Below are positions 1 to 9,308 of a stretch of DNA of 42,657 nucleotides, piece by piece; position 1 is the first letter of the stretch; every line of letters starts with the position of its first letter. This stretch comes from Planctomycetota bacterium (GTDB lineage Bacteria > Planctomycetota > Planctomycetia > Gemmatales > Gemmataceae): assembly GCA_016872605.1 (NCBI GenBank), contig VGZI01000031.1, forward strand, positions 1 to 42,657, read 5' to 3'. The position numbers and the translations under genes were made by a program. The notes below the pieces were generated by a model. The model was not told the origin of the DNA, ran no database searches, and saw only the letters and a program-made list of their open reading frames with translations.

Positions 1-2
1 GG

Positions 3-3000
3 ATGTCCTTCATGCACCTACAATGCCCTCACTGCAAGAACCCCATCGAGCTCGTTGACATCCCAATCTCCGGCGAGATCACTTGCGCCGGTTGCGGGTC
101 GAGCTTCAATTTCGATCCGTACGCCACCCTATCGCTTGCCCCGTCCGCGCAGCGGATCGGCAAATTCGAGATCCTCACGGTCCTCGGCGAAGGCGCCTTC
201 GGCACCGTCTTCAAAGCGCGCGACACCGAGCTCGACCGCATCGTCGCCATCAAGGTTCCGCGCCGGGGCAACATCGGTTCCGGGCCCGAAGACCTCGACC
301 GCTTCCTGCGCGAAGCCCGTGCCGTCGCCCAGCTCCGGTTCCCGTCGATCATTGCGATTCACGAAGTCGGCATCAACGAACTCCCTTCGCCAACAGGAGA
401 CGGGCCAAGCGTAAAGGTCCCTTATCTCGTCTGCGATTTCGTCGACGGCGTCACGCTCGCCGATCTGCTCAATTCCCGCCGGCTTACGTTTGACGAATCG
501 GCCAAGCTGATCGCCGAGGTCGCCGACGCCTTGCAATATGCTCACTCCATGGGCGTCATCCACCGCGACATCAAGCCGTCCAACGTCATGATCCGCCCAA
601 ACGGAAGCCCATGCGTCATGGATTTCGGCCTCGCCAAGCGCGAAGCCGGCGAGATCACCATGACGATGGACGGCCACATCCTCGGCACCCCCGCCTACAT
701 GAGCCCCGAACAGGCCCGCGGGGAAAGCCATCACGTCGATGGCCGCAGCGACGTCTACAGCCTCGGCGTCATGCTCTACCAGTTGCTCACGGGCGAATTG
801 CCGTTCCGCGGCAACATGCGCATGCTGTTGCATCAGGTGATTTACGACGAGCCGACGGCGCCGCGCTCAATGAATGACAAGATCCCGCTCGACCTGGAGA
901 CGATCGCCCTCAAAGCAATGGCGAAGGACCCCGGGCGAAGGTACGCCAGCGCCAAGGAGATGGCCGACGATCTACGCCGCTGGCTAGCCGGCGAGCCGAT
1001 CCTGGCCCGACCGGTCGGTACGGTCGAACGCACCTGGCGCTGGTGCCAGCGCAATCCGGCGTTGGCGCTCGCGAATGCCGCGGTGATCCTCGCGCTGACA
1101 ATCTTCGCAGGGGCGTTCTTCGTTGTCAGCAACTCGCTGGATAATGAGAAAACGGCGCTCCAGAATGAAAAGAACACCGGCAAGAAACTCAAGGAAGCCG
1201 CCGACGAGCAAACCAGGCTTCGAGCGGAAGCCGACGAAAAGCGGGAGAAGGCCGAAGAGCTAGCGCTGCAGGTCCGCTTCAACCATTTCCACTCGCAGGC
1301 CCAGAAGAACAGCGCCCTTGCCGTGGTCGGCATGGCTCAGTTGTTGCCAGGCGCAGCCCGGCTCAAAGACCGACGCTTGTTCGAGTCGATTCGCCTGCAT
1401 CTTGCCGGATGGACACCGGAAGTGACAAAGAGCCTCTTGCGCTGGATGGACGCTCGCGGTAACTCTGTGGCCCTCAGCGCCGACGGCAAGACCGCACTCA
1501 CCGGGAACGGCGACAAATCGGCGCGGCTGTGGGACATTGCCACGGGCAAGCTGAAACTGCTCCAGCATGAACGAGAGGTTTGGCGTGTGGCCCTCAGTGC
1601 CGACGGCAAGATTGCACTCACGGGGAGCAATGACAATACGACCCGGCTATGGGACGTCTCCACCGGCAAGCCGATTGGCCCGCCGCTCCAGCATGAAAAA
1701 GGCGTTCGGGCCATGGCGCTTAGCGCCGACGGTAAGATTGCTTTCACGGGGAGCAATGACAATACGGCCCGGCTATGGGACGTCTCCACCGGCAAGCCAA
1801 TTGGCCCACCGCTGAAGCATGAAAAAGAGGTTACGGCCGTGGCCCTTAGCGCCGACGGTAAGATTGCTCTCACGGGGAGCAATGACAATACGGCGAGGCT
1901 ATGGAATGCCGCCACTGGCAAGCCAATTGGCCCACCGCTGAAGCATGAAAAAGAGGTTACGGCCGTGGCCCTGAGCGCCGACGGTAAGATTGCTCTCACA
2001 GGGAGTTGGGACGAGACGGCGCGGCTTTGGGACACCGCTACTGGGAAATCGATTGGCTTACCGCTTCAGCATGAAGAAGTGGTCCGGGCCGTGGCCCTGA
2101 GCGCCGACGGCAAGACTGCTCTCACAGGGAGCGATGACAACACGGCCCGGCTATGGGATGCCGCTACTGGGAAATCGATTGGCCCGCCCATCCCGCATGA
2201 AGGAGGGGTTTGGCATGTGGCCCTCAGCGCCGACGGCAAGATTGCTCTCACCGGAGGGTTTGACAGTACGGCCCGGCTATGGGAAAGCACTGGCAAGCCA
2301 ATAGGCTCGCCGCTCCAGCATCAACTAGCGCTCACGCGTGCGGTCCTTAGCGCCGACGGCAAGATTGCTCTCACAGGGAGTTGGGACAAGACGGCGCGGC
2401 TATGGGACACCACCAATGGGAAGCCGATTGGCCCACCGCTGCAGCATGAAGAAGGGGTTGGGCTCATTGCGCTCAGCGCTGACGGCAAGATTGCTCTCAC
2501 GGCCAGCAAGACGGCCCGACTATGGGATGCCGCCACCGGCAAGCCGATTGGCCCGCCGCTCCAGCATGAGAAAACGGTTCTCGCGGTGGTCCTGAGCGCT
2601 GACGGCAAGATTGCCCTCACAGGGAGCGATGACAACACGGCCCGGCTATGGGACGCCGCCACTGGCAACCCGATTGGCCTGCCGCTCCAGCATGAAATGT
2701 CGGTTTGGGCCGTGGCCCTGAGCGCCGACGGCAAGATTGCCCTCACAGGGAGCCATGACAACACGGCCCGGCTATGGAATAGCGCCACCGGCAAACCGAT
2801 CGGACCACCCCTGGCAACTGAGGGCTCGGCTTTTACCGTAGCTTTGAGTGCTGATGCCAGGATCGCACTTACGCAGAACTCAGACAATACGGTACGGTTG
2901 TGGGACGCCGCCACCAGCAAGCAGATTGGACCGCCGCTCCAGCATCAAAGCATGGGCCTTGCCGTTGCCCTCAGTGCCGACGGCAAGACTACCCTCATGG

Positions 3001-3449
3001 TCGGGAACGGCACGAGGACACGGTTGCGGGACACCGCTACTGGCAAGCCGATTGGCCCGCCACTCCAGCATGAAAAAGGTGTTTCGGCCGTGGCCCTCAG
3101 CGCTAATGGCAAGATTGCTCTCACGGGAAATGTGGAAAAAAAAATGGCGCGGCTGTGGGACACCGCGTCCGGTAAGCCGATCGGACCGCCCCTCCTGCAT
3201 GAAGAACCCATTTGGCACGTGGCCCTCAGCGCTGACGGCATGACCGGACTCACGTTGACCAAGGAAAAGGCGAGTTATTGGCGGCTCCATCGTTTCGCTG
3301 AAGACCCCGAGCGCATCGCCCTCTGGGCCCAGGTCATCACCGGCATCGAAGCGGACGACTTCGGCAACGCCCGTGCCCTCTCCGCCGACGAGTGGCGCCA
3401 GCGCAAGACCCGCCTCGACAAACTCGGCGGCTTGCCGGTGCTGGATTGA
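3..3449 (+). CDS. Zinc-ribbon Ser/Thr protein kinase with transmembrane segment and 15 WD40 repeats
   Basis: Predicted membrane-anchored Hanks-type kinase. A zinc ribbon opens the protein (Cys8, Cys11, Cys28, Cys31). The kinase domain spans about residues 53-330, with a glycine loop (GEGAFGTV, 62-69), catalytic Lys84, HRD at 187-189 and DFG at 207-209, so it should be active. A hydrophobic segment at about 354-376 is followed by a charged, probably coiled region (about 380-425). From about residue 481 to 1080 there are 15 WD40 units of about 42 residues sharing the core ALSADGKIALTGS and ARLWD; the last is degenerate. The tail after the propeller (ERIALWAQVITG) resembles that of other planctomycete WD40 kinases. 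The start lies 2 bases from the window edge, so an upstream start cannot be excluded, but proteins of this type usually begin just before the CPHC motif. The kinase assignment is seen directly; target and signal are unknown. Confidence 0.93.
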   Translation: MSFMHLQCPHCKNPIELVDIPISGEITCAGCGSSFNFDPYATLSLAPSAQRIGKFEILTVLGEGAFGTVFKARDTELDRIVAIKVPRRGNIGSGPEDLDRFLREARAVAQLRFPSIIAIHEVGINELPSPTGDGPSVKVPYLVCDFVDGVTLADLLNSRRLTFDESAKLIAEVADALQYAHSMGVIHRDIKPSNVMIRPNGSPCVMDFGLAKREAGEITMTMDGHILGTPAYMSPEQARGESHHVDGRSDVYSLGVMLYQLLTGELPFRGNMRMLLHQVIYDEPTAPRSMNDKIPLDLETIALKAMAKDPGRRYASAKEMADDLRRWLAGEPILARPVGTVERTWRWCQRNPALALANAAVILALTIFAGAFFVVSNSLDNEKTALQNEKNTGKKLKEAADEQTRLRAEADEKREKAEELALQVRFNHFHSQAQKNSALAVVGMAQLLPGAARLKDRRLFESIRLHLAGWTPEVTKSLLRWMDARGNSVALSADGKTALTGNGDKSARLWDIATGKLKLLQHEREVWRVALSADGKIALTGSNDNTTRLWDVSTGKPIGPPLQHEKGVRAMALSADGKIAFTGSNDNTARLWDVSTGKPIGPPLKHEKEVTAVALSADGKIALTGSNDNTARLWNAATGKPIGPPLKHEKEVTAVALSADGKIALTGSWDETARLWDTATGKSIGLPLQHEEVVRAVALSADGKTALTGSDDNTARLWDAATGKSIGPPIPHEGGVWHVALSADGKIALTGGFDSTARLWESTGKPIGSPLQHQLALTRAVLSADGKIALTGSWDKTARLWDTTNGKPIGPPLQHEEGVGLIALSADGKIALTASKTARLWDAATGKPIGPPLQHEKTVLAVVLSADGKIALTGSDDNTARLWDAATGNPIGLPLQHEMSVWAVALSADGKIALTGSHDNTARLWNSATGKPIGPPLATEGSAFTVALSADARIALTQNSDNTVRLWDAATSKQIGPPLQHQSMGLAVALSADGKTTLMVGNGTRTRLRDTATGKPIGPPLQHEKGVSAVALSANGKIALTGNVEKKMARLWDTASGKPIGPPLLHEEPIWHVALSADGMTGLTLTKEKASYWRLHRFAEDPERIALWAQVITGIEADDFGNARALSADEWRQRKTRLDKLGGLPVLD

Positions 3450-3540
3450 GGGTAGCTATTGCTTTGTTGGTCGTTCCGCAACGTCCGTGCGTTAGACGCC
3501 GAATGCGTGAGTCCCAGCTGCGGGCTAGTATTCTGGCTTC

Positions 3541-3630
3541 CATGGATTGATGGATATAGGGTGCGTGAAACGCACCGCTCCGCTTGGCGGTGCGTTTCAC
3601 GCACCCTAAGTCGATCCATCAATGGATCGA
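3541..3630. repeat. Long intergenic palindrome after the kinase gene
   Basis: Two arms of about 35-40 bases containing GGGTGCGTGAAACGCACCGC and its inverse GCGGTGCGTTTCACGCACCC face each other across about 8 bases; outer parts read GATTGATGGAT and ATCCATCAATGGATC. It fills the space between the kinase and the convergent methyltransferase gene and could form a strong hairpin in either transcript. No T-tract follows, so I call it a repeat rather than a terminator. Confidence 0.8.
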
Positions 3631-3648
3631 AGACGGTGCACTAGTGTG

Positions 3649-4233
3649 TCACTTCTTCTTTGGTTCGCGAATCGTCCACATGTAGAGGTATTTGGGCCGC
3701 ACGCCGCCGGTGTCGAATTCAACCGTCTGATCGGGGTCCATGTTTGGGAACGGATAGTCGTGGGCCACGATGCGCGTGCCGGGCTTCAGGCGTTTCTTCA
3801 TCTGCGGCTCCAGCTTTTCCATGAACTCGGGCAACATGTAGAGCATGATGACGGTGGCCCGTTCGAGGTCCTTCACTTCAAGCGCGTCGCCTTCGCGGAT
3901 TTCGACAAGATCTTTGGTGACGCCGAATTTCTCCATCGTCTTGAGCGAATCCTTGACGCGGTCCGGATCGTAGTCGATGCCGATGCCTTTGCAGCCGAAC
4001 TTCTTGGCGGCGGTGACGACGATGCGTCCGTCGCCGCAGCCGAGGTCGAAGACGACGTCGGTCTTTTTGATCTTGGCCATTTCGAGCATCTTCTCGACGA
4101 CGACCTGCTCGCTGGGGACGTAGAGGAGCTTGCATCCGCCTTTGGTGCTCTTCAGGTCGCCTGGCAGCGCTGTCGTCGCGAAGGGCAGGACGAATGCGAC
4201 GGCGACGACGAAGGAAGCGAGCGCGAGTTTCAT
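3649..4233 (-). CDS. Exported class I SAM-dependent methyltransferase (DOT1-like fold)
   Basis: The protein has 194 residues from the chosen ATG. Residues 1-23 form a hydrophobic signal peptide or anchor (MKLALASFVV...). The SAM-binding motif I reads DLGCGDGR (63-70), followed by an acidic motif II (GIDYDP) and a late PGTRIVAHDYPFP strand, as in the DOT1-like/class I methyltransferase family. An extended reading from further upstream would run through the palindrome at 4261-4340 and lose the signal peptide, so I reject it. The next gene on the same strand (4355-5026) is a clear paralogue with the same architecture, and metK follows beyond that. The substrate is unknown. An exported SAM-dependent enzyme is odd because SAM is cytoplasmic; the N-terminus may instead be an uncleaved anchor with the domain inside. 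Confidence 0.85.
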   Translation of the reverse strand: MKLALASFVVAVAFVLPFATTALPGDLKSTKGGCKLLYVPSEQVVVEKMLEMAKIKKTDVVFDLGCGDGRIVVTAAKKFGCKGIGIDYDPDRVKDSLKTMEKFGVTKDLVEIREGDALEVKDLERATVIMLYMLPEFMEKLEPQMKKRLKPGTRIVAHDYPFPNMDPDQTVEFDTGGVRPKYLYMWTIREPKKK

Positions 4234-4260
4234 GGCGGACTCCGCGTGCGGTGGAAGCAA

Positions 4261-4340
4261 CGGCGAGCCGAGCCCCGTAAGGGGCCGGGTGATGATGTGG
4301 CCGTCCATGATCCGGCCCGTAACGGGCCTCGGCTCGCCAT
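4261..4340. repeat. Palindrome between the two methyltransferase genes
   Basis: Arms GGCGAGCCGAGCCCCGTAAG and its near-inverse around GGCCCGTAACGGGCCTCGGC flank a spacer of about 25 bases. The GGCGAGCCGAG...CTCGGCTCGCC ends are exact inverses. It lies between two co-oriented genes, so it may form a processing or attenuation hairpin in a shared transcript. Confidence 0.8.
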
Positions 4341-4354
4341 CGAATGGTGCGCGA

Positions 4355-5026
4355 TCAGTTCTTTTTCGCTTTCTTCTCCGGCACGACCCACATGATGACC
4401 TTGTGGTTCTCGCGCATGCTGCTCTTGACCGTTGCTTCAGCAACAGGTTCCCAGGCGTCCGGCACGACGTCCTTTTCCCAGCTATAGTCGTGGGAGACGA
4501 TGCGCGTGCCGGGTTTGAGCTTTTCCTTGGCGATGGGGAACCACAGGTTCATGAAGCGTGGGAACATGTACATGACCACGACCGTTGCGTCGCCGATGTC
4601 CTTGACCTTGAAGGCGTCGCCGTGGCGCAGCTCGACGAGGGACAGGAGCTTGCCGAAGTCCTTGCCGCCGTTGTACTTCTCGTACTGGTCCATGCCCTCG
4701 CGAATGCGATCGGGATTGATTTCAACGCCGACGCCGCGGCAACCGAACTTCTTTGCGGCCATGTAAAGGATGCGATTGTCGCCGCAGCCGAGGTCGAAGA
4801 TCACGTCTTTCTGGTTGACTTTGGCCATCTCGAACATTTTCTCGATGACCTCATCGGACGTTGGGACGTAGGTGGTGTCGTCGTATTTTGGCTTGAACTT
4901 CTCGTCCTTGGATTTGTCCGTCGTTTTGGCCTTATCCTTGCCGGCGCTGGCGGTGAAGTCGCCGATAAAGATGGCGAGGCCGATCACGAAAACAACGAGG
5001 CAGATCACGCGTTTGTACATCGTCAT
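4355..5026 (-). CDS. Membrane-anchored class I SAM-dependent methyltransferase (DOT1-like fold)
   Basis: The protein has 223 residues from the ATG at 5026; a second ATG six bases inside (5020) has better spacing from the AAGGG upstream and is an equally good start. A hydrophobic anchor spans about residues 6-24, then a Lys/Asp-rich linker (about 29-48), then the catalytic domain with motif I DLGCGDNR (78-85), GVEINPDR as the acidic loop, and PGTRIVSHDYSWE near the end. It shares the YVPSxxxVxEKMxEMAK lead-in and overall order with the neighbouring gene at 3649-4233, so the two are tandem paralogues. The upstream neighbour is metK, on the same strand, which makes the SAM these enzymes consume. 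The linker suggests the catalytic domain sits away from the membrane face. Substrate unknown. Confidence 0.87.
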   Translation of the reverse strand: MTMYKRVICLVVFVIGLAIFIGDFTASAGKDKAKTTDKSKDEKFKPKYDDTTYVPTSDEVIEKMFEMAKVNQKDVIFDLGCGDNRILYMAAKKFGCRGVGVEINPDRIREGMDQYEKYNGGKDFGKLLSLVELRHGDAFKVKDIGDATVVVMYMFPRFMNLWFPIAKEKLKPGTRIVSHDYSWEKDVVPDAWEPVAEATVKSSMRENHKVIMWVVPEKKAKKN

Positions 5027-5041
5027 GGACCCTTGCAAAAG

Positions 5042-5123
5042 ACCCCAGAGTGAGCGCAGCGAACCCTGGGGTTCAAGGATGCCCCCAAAACCCAGAGGTT
5101 CGCTGCGCTCACCTCTGGGCTTC
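5042..5123. repeat. CCCAGAGG-family dispersed palindrome, two inverted copies
   Basis: Left copy CCCAGAGTGAGCGCAGCGAA and right copy TTCGCTGCGCTCACCTCTGG are near-perfect inverses. Related copies occur at 8963-8997, 20847-20884, 22520-22578 and 24575-24608. It lies between metK and the methyltransferase gene. Confidence 0.85.
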
Positions 5124-5130
5124 CTTGATA

Positions 5131-6378
<1,248 letters not shown>

Positions 6379-6420
6379 GTATGCACCTTTGTACTTGAGG
6401 ATTTTTCGAATACTGTTGGG

Positions 6421-6448
6421 ATTATAGAAGGTAGCCGCGAAAAGAGAA
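6421..6448 (-). promoter_or_regulatory. Candidate sigma-70 promoter of metK
   Basis: On the minus strand a perfect TATAAT (6421-6426) is preceded by TTCTCT after a 16-base spacer. The -10 element is strong and the -35 element matches only half of the consensus. Transcription would start near 6414, about 36 bases before the GTG start codon. Confidence 0.5.
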
Positions 6449-6567
6449 CGCAGCAGGCGATGCCGCGGCGCCGGCTTTCACTCAGCCCTGAAAAAAACAG
6501 AAAATCATCGACGCGCAAGGCGAATACGGGCAATATAGTGTAGGAATTGGTCCAAGGGAGCATGAGC

Positions 6568-7050
6568 ATGCCGTCCGGACAACTCAACGGCGTCATCCGA
6601 AAGTTGCATCGCATGGCGGATCGGCACTCCCTCGATGCCTGCTCCGATGCCGAGTTGATGGACCATTTTGTTCGTAATCAGGATGAATACGCCTTCGAAT
6701 TGATCGTCCGGCGGCACGGACCCATGGTGCTGGGCGTGTGCCGGCGCATCCTGGGCCAAACGCAGGACGCGGAAGACGCGTTCCAGGCCACGTTTCTGGT
6801 CCTCGTGCGCAAGGCGTCCTGCGTGCATCCTTTCGACATGGTTGGCAACTGGCTTTACGGGGTCGCTTGCCGAACCGCCATGAAGGCCAAAGCGATGGCA
6901 AGCCGGCGGCCCACTCCCCAACCGTTGGGGGATCCAATGGATCGGCAATCATGTGATTCCACGGACACGTGGAGTGATGTTCAGGCGGTACTAGACGAAG
7001 AAACTCGAGCAATTGCCCGAGAAGTATCGCATCGTGCTGATCTTGTGTGA
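6568..7050 (+). CDS. ECF sigma factor, N-terminal part (sigma region 2), frameshifted
   Basis: This reading frame encodes the front of an ECF-type RNA polymerase sigma factor. Region 2 is clear (YAFELIVRRHGPMVLGVCRR, QDAEDAFQATFLVLVRKA, VGNWLYGVACRTA). The start at 6568 is preceded by AAGGGAG at seven bases; the ATG at 6562 lies too close to it. The frame ends at a stop at 7048-7050, but sigma homology actually jumps to the next frame near 7003. Without the A run at 7001-7003 having one extra base, the protein would read DEELEQLPEKYRIVLILCDLEG, a normal region 4 entry. It therefore belongs with the frame at 7013-8161 as one gene. This can be a sequence error, a recent inactivating mutation or, less likely, a +1 programmed shift. 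Confidence 0.8.
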   Translation: MPSGQLNGVIRKLHRMADRHSLDACSDAELMDHFVRNQDEYAFELIVRRHGPMVLGVCRRILGQTQDAEDAFQATFLVLVRKASCVHPFDMVGNWLYGVACRTAMKAKAMASRRPTPQPLGDPMDRQSCDSTDTWSDVQAVLDEETRAIAREVSHRADLV

Positions 7051-8161
7051 CCTGGAAGGCAATTCGCGGCGCGAGGCTGCTCGAAACCTGGCGATGCCCG
7101 AGGGAACAGTGTCGAGCCGATTGGCCACCGCTCGGCGGATGCTTGCGGAGCGATTGACACGCCGCGGCATCGCACTCTCCGCGGGGGCGCTGGCGACGCT
7201 GATCGGCCAGGATCTTGCCGCGGTGGAAGTGCCCGCGCCTCTCCACCGATCAACCGTTCGCGCCGGGGTCGCGACGGCCTCGGGCAGCGGCGCCGAGGTC
7301 GTATCCGCGGATGTTCTTACACTTACCGAAGGAGTCCTGAAAACCATGTTGATTTCCAAGCTCAAAGCGATGTTCGCCTTCCTGCTGGCGTTTGCTTTGT
7401 TTACTGGCGGACTCATTTCATTGGTCGACTTTTCATCGACCGTCCACGCCACGGATGTCAAGAAAGACGAACCCAAGAACACCACCGACCCGCCAAAGAA
7501 AACCGACGGCAGCGCCCCAAAGACTGTCGATCCCAAGCTGGAAAAAAAGACCCCCAAAGCCGATCCGCCCGCACCGCCTGACGGTTTGCAACCATTAAAG
7601 GACCGCTTGAAAAAACACGAGCAAGACATCGCCAAGATTCGCCTGCTCATGCTCAGCGAAATCGATGCCGAGATTGCCAAAGTCGAGGCGGCAATCAAGG
7701 TGGCTCAAGTCGAACAGAAAAAGGGCGATCGGACGGCGTTTCAGCGGTCGGCGCAACTGACGGGCGAGAAAATGCGGCTCAAGAGCTTCCGTTTCCAGGT
7801 CGAGCACGGAGTCCACGTCGGCGGCGCCTCGTTCAAGACGTCAGCCTTGCCCCTCGACACGCAGATCGGGCTTTACCTCACTAGCCCGTCCATGACATTG
7901 CGTCAACAACTCGGCTTGGCCAAGGACGTCGGCCTGGTCATTGACAAGGTTGCCGACAAATCCCTGGCCAGCAAGGCCGGGCTGAAACCGCACGATATCG
8001 TCGTCCAATTTGACGGCAAACCGGCGCCTAGTGATGTGGCAGCGTTTCGCAAACTGCTCGCCGCCGTTCCCGCCGGGACTAGCGTCGACGTGGTGGTCCT
8101 GCGCCAAGGCAAACAAGAGACGCTCAAGGGTTTGATGTTGCCCCCGGCGTCGGCAAAATAG
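7013..8161 (+). CDS. ECF sigma factor region 4 fused to a transmembrane segment and PDZ domain
   Basis: This is the continuation of the sigma factor at 6568. Residues 1-55 hold region 4 (LPEKYRIVLILCDLEG, then the DNA-binding helix NLAMPEGTVSSRLATARRML). A hydrophobic segment at about residues 111-137 (KLKAMFAFLLAFALFTGGLI) is followed by a Lys/Pro-rich linker, a charged helix (LKKHEQDIAKIRLLMLSEID) and a C-terminal PDZ domain (DVGLVIDKVADKSLASKAGL, PHDIVVQFDGK). The nominal TTG start at 7013 is an artefact of the frameshift; initiation should be at 6568. Sigma factors carrying extracytoplasmic C-terminal domains are known from planctomycetes; the PDZ domain would sense peptides or misfolded protein outside the membrane while region 4 stays inside. 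No separate anti-sigma gene is adjacent, consistent with self-contained control. Confidence 0.82.
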   Translation: MPEKYRIVLILCDLEGNSRREAARNLAMPEGTVSSRLATARRMLAERLTRRGIALSAGALATLIGQDLAAVEVPAPLHRSTVRAGVATASGSGAEVVSADVLTLTEGVLKTMLISKLKAMFAFLLAFALFTGGLISLVDFSSTVHATDVKKDEPKNTTDPPKKTDGSAPKTVDPKLEKKTPKADPPAPPDGLQPLKDRLKKHEQDIAKIRLLMLSEIDAEIAKVEAAIKVAQVEQKKGDRTAFQRSAQLTGEKMRLKSFRFQVEHGVHVGGASFKTSALPLDTQIGLYLTSPSMTLRQQLGLAKDVGLVIDKVADKSLASKAGLKPHDIVVQFDGKPAPSDVAAFRKLLAAVPAGTSVDVVVLRQGKQETLKGLMLPPASAK

Positions 8162-8252
8162 GATAATAGTGGCGTGTGCGACAATTATCGCGAAACCGCC
8201 GAGCCAGCGCAATGGCGCGCGGCGGATGCACTTTGTTCAGGAGGCGCAGTCC

Positions 8253-8945
8253 ATGAACGCACGACGAATCGTTGGCATGATCGCGCTCACCGTATTCGGC
8301 GCGACCGCATCGGCGCAACAAGCATCGCTCGATGCGCGCTGGTCGGATCTCACCAGTCCTGACGAAGCCAAGGCGACGCGAGCGCTGCTGGCGTTGGCCA
8401 TGACGCCGAAAGAAACGATCACGCTCTTGCAGGACCGCTTGAAACCGGTCAAAGTCGATTCGAAACGCGTGGCGCAGCTCTTGAAGCAACTGGAGAGCAC
8501 GAGTTTTCCGGTTCGCGTCCAGGCAACGGCCGAATTGGAGTACCTCGGCAAGTTCATCAAGGCCGACCTCGAAGCGGCTTTGAAGACGAAGCTCGATATT
8601 GAAACCAAGCAGCGCATCGAGCAACTCTTGGACAAGATGCCCAAGGCCAAAAAGGCCGAGGCGCCGATGCCCAACCTTGGCGGGGGCAAGAGTATTTCGG
8701 TGATGAACATGAACGGGCAGATCACGATTATCGTGGATGGGGTGCCGCTCGATCTCAGCAAGGCGCCTCCGCCTCCGCCGCCCGGACCTCCGCCCGGCTG
8801 GATTCGCGCCGTCCGCGCTGTCACTCTGCTCGAGCATCTGGCGACACCGGAAGCTCGCCAGCTCTTGCAAGCCCTGGCGGCCGGCGAAAGCGAAGCCTTG
8901 CCGACGATCGCCGCCCGGGAAGCGCTGGAGCGGATGAAGAAGTAG
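8253..8945 (+). CDS. Secreted HEAT-like repeat protein with proline-rich linker
   Basis: The protein has 230 residues, with a signal peptide at 1-21 (MNARRIVGMIALTVFGATASA). Residues about 25-125 carry two helical units typical of planctomycete proteins that often accompany WD40 or sigma genes (LTSPDEAKATRALLALAMTP; VAQLLKQLESTSFPVRVQAT). A Gly/Met segment and a run of prolines (about 172-185) lead into a final helical repeat (AVTLLEHLATPEARQLLQAL, ALPTIAAREALERMKK). AGGAGG lies eight bases upstream of the ATG at 8253, which fixes the start. It follows the sigma/PDZ gene by 91 bases on the same strand, so co-transcription is possible. No enzymatic motif is visible; it is probably a scaffold or interaction protein. 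Confidence 0.8.
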   Translation: MNARRIVGMIALTVFGATASAQQASLDARWSDLTSPDEAKATRALLALAMTPKETITLLQDRLKPVKVDSKRVAQLLKQLESTSFPVRVQATAELEYLGKFIKADLEAALKTKLDIETKQRIEQLLDKMPKAKKAEAPMPNLGGGKSISVMNMNGQITIIVDGVPLDLSKAPPPPPPGPPPGWIRAVRAVTLLEHLATPEARQLLQALAAGESEALPTIAAREALERMKK

Positions 8946-8962
8946 TTTGCAAAGGAAAGGAA

Positions 8963-8997
8963 AAGCCCAGGGGTTCGCTGCGCTCACCCCTGAGCTT
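8963..8997. repeat. CCCAGGGG-family palindrome, single copy
   Basis: AAGCCCAGGGGTTCGCTGCG followed by CTCACCCCTGAGCTT: the same element, with the same central GCTGCGCTCAC, as at 5042-5123. Confidence 0.8.
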
Positions 8998-9011
8998 CCG
9001 GACTTGAGCCG

Positions 9012-9119
9012 TTATCGACGTGCGAGCGGCGACGGATCGCGGGCTTCGAGGGCGGCGCGGGTGTCGGCGGCGCGCTTGCCCGACAAGGCGACCGGGCTGC
9101 CGTTCTTCTTGTCTTTCAC
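9012..9119 (-). CDS. Possible 35-residue basic small protein
   Basis: A GTG start at 9119 is preceded by a perfect AGGAGG nine bases upstream, and the frame reads KDKKNGSPVALSGKRAADTR then AALEARDPSPLARR before a TAA. It is too short for standard gene calling. The rest of the 8946-9308 gap holds the palindrome at 8963-8997 and a small GTGGC-AAA-GCCAC hairpin near 9227-9241. The strong ribosome binding site and lack of rare codons argue for a real gene; the absence of any recognisable family argues caution. Confidence 0.35.
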   Translation of the reverse strand: MKDKKNGSPVALSGKRAADTRAALEARDPSPLARR

Positions 9120-9308
9120 GAGTCAGTACCTCCTCGGATCCCCGGCTTTATCAAGAATGACAGGCTCGTTTTGTGACGCATCGATCGGAAGGTCGCACGA
9201 CCTATGTCCAGCAGTACGCTTCTGCGTGGCAAAGCCACGTCGATTGGTGTTTTCTAATTCGGCGCACGGGCCTTTGAATGACCGAAACAGCGCCGGCGCC
9301 GGTGTTTG

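Noticed and set aside
3622-4395. Long open frame on the plus strand opposite the first methyltransferase
   Set aside because: It is the complement of clear methyltransferase codons and passes through a palindrome; the composition is a mirror of the real gene.
5039-5130. Possible SAM riboswitch near metK
   Set aside because: The palindrome is downstream of metK on the minus strand; upstream of metK only about 36 leader bases follow the promoter and no riboswitch-like helices are visible.
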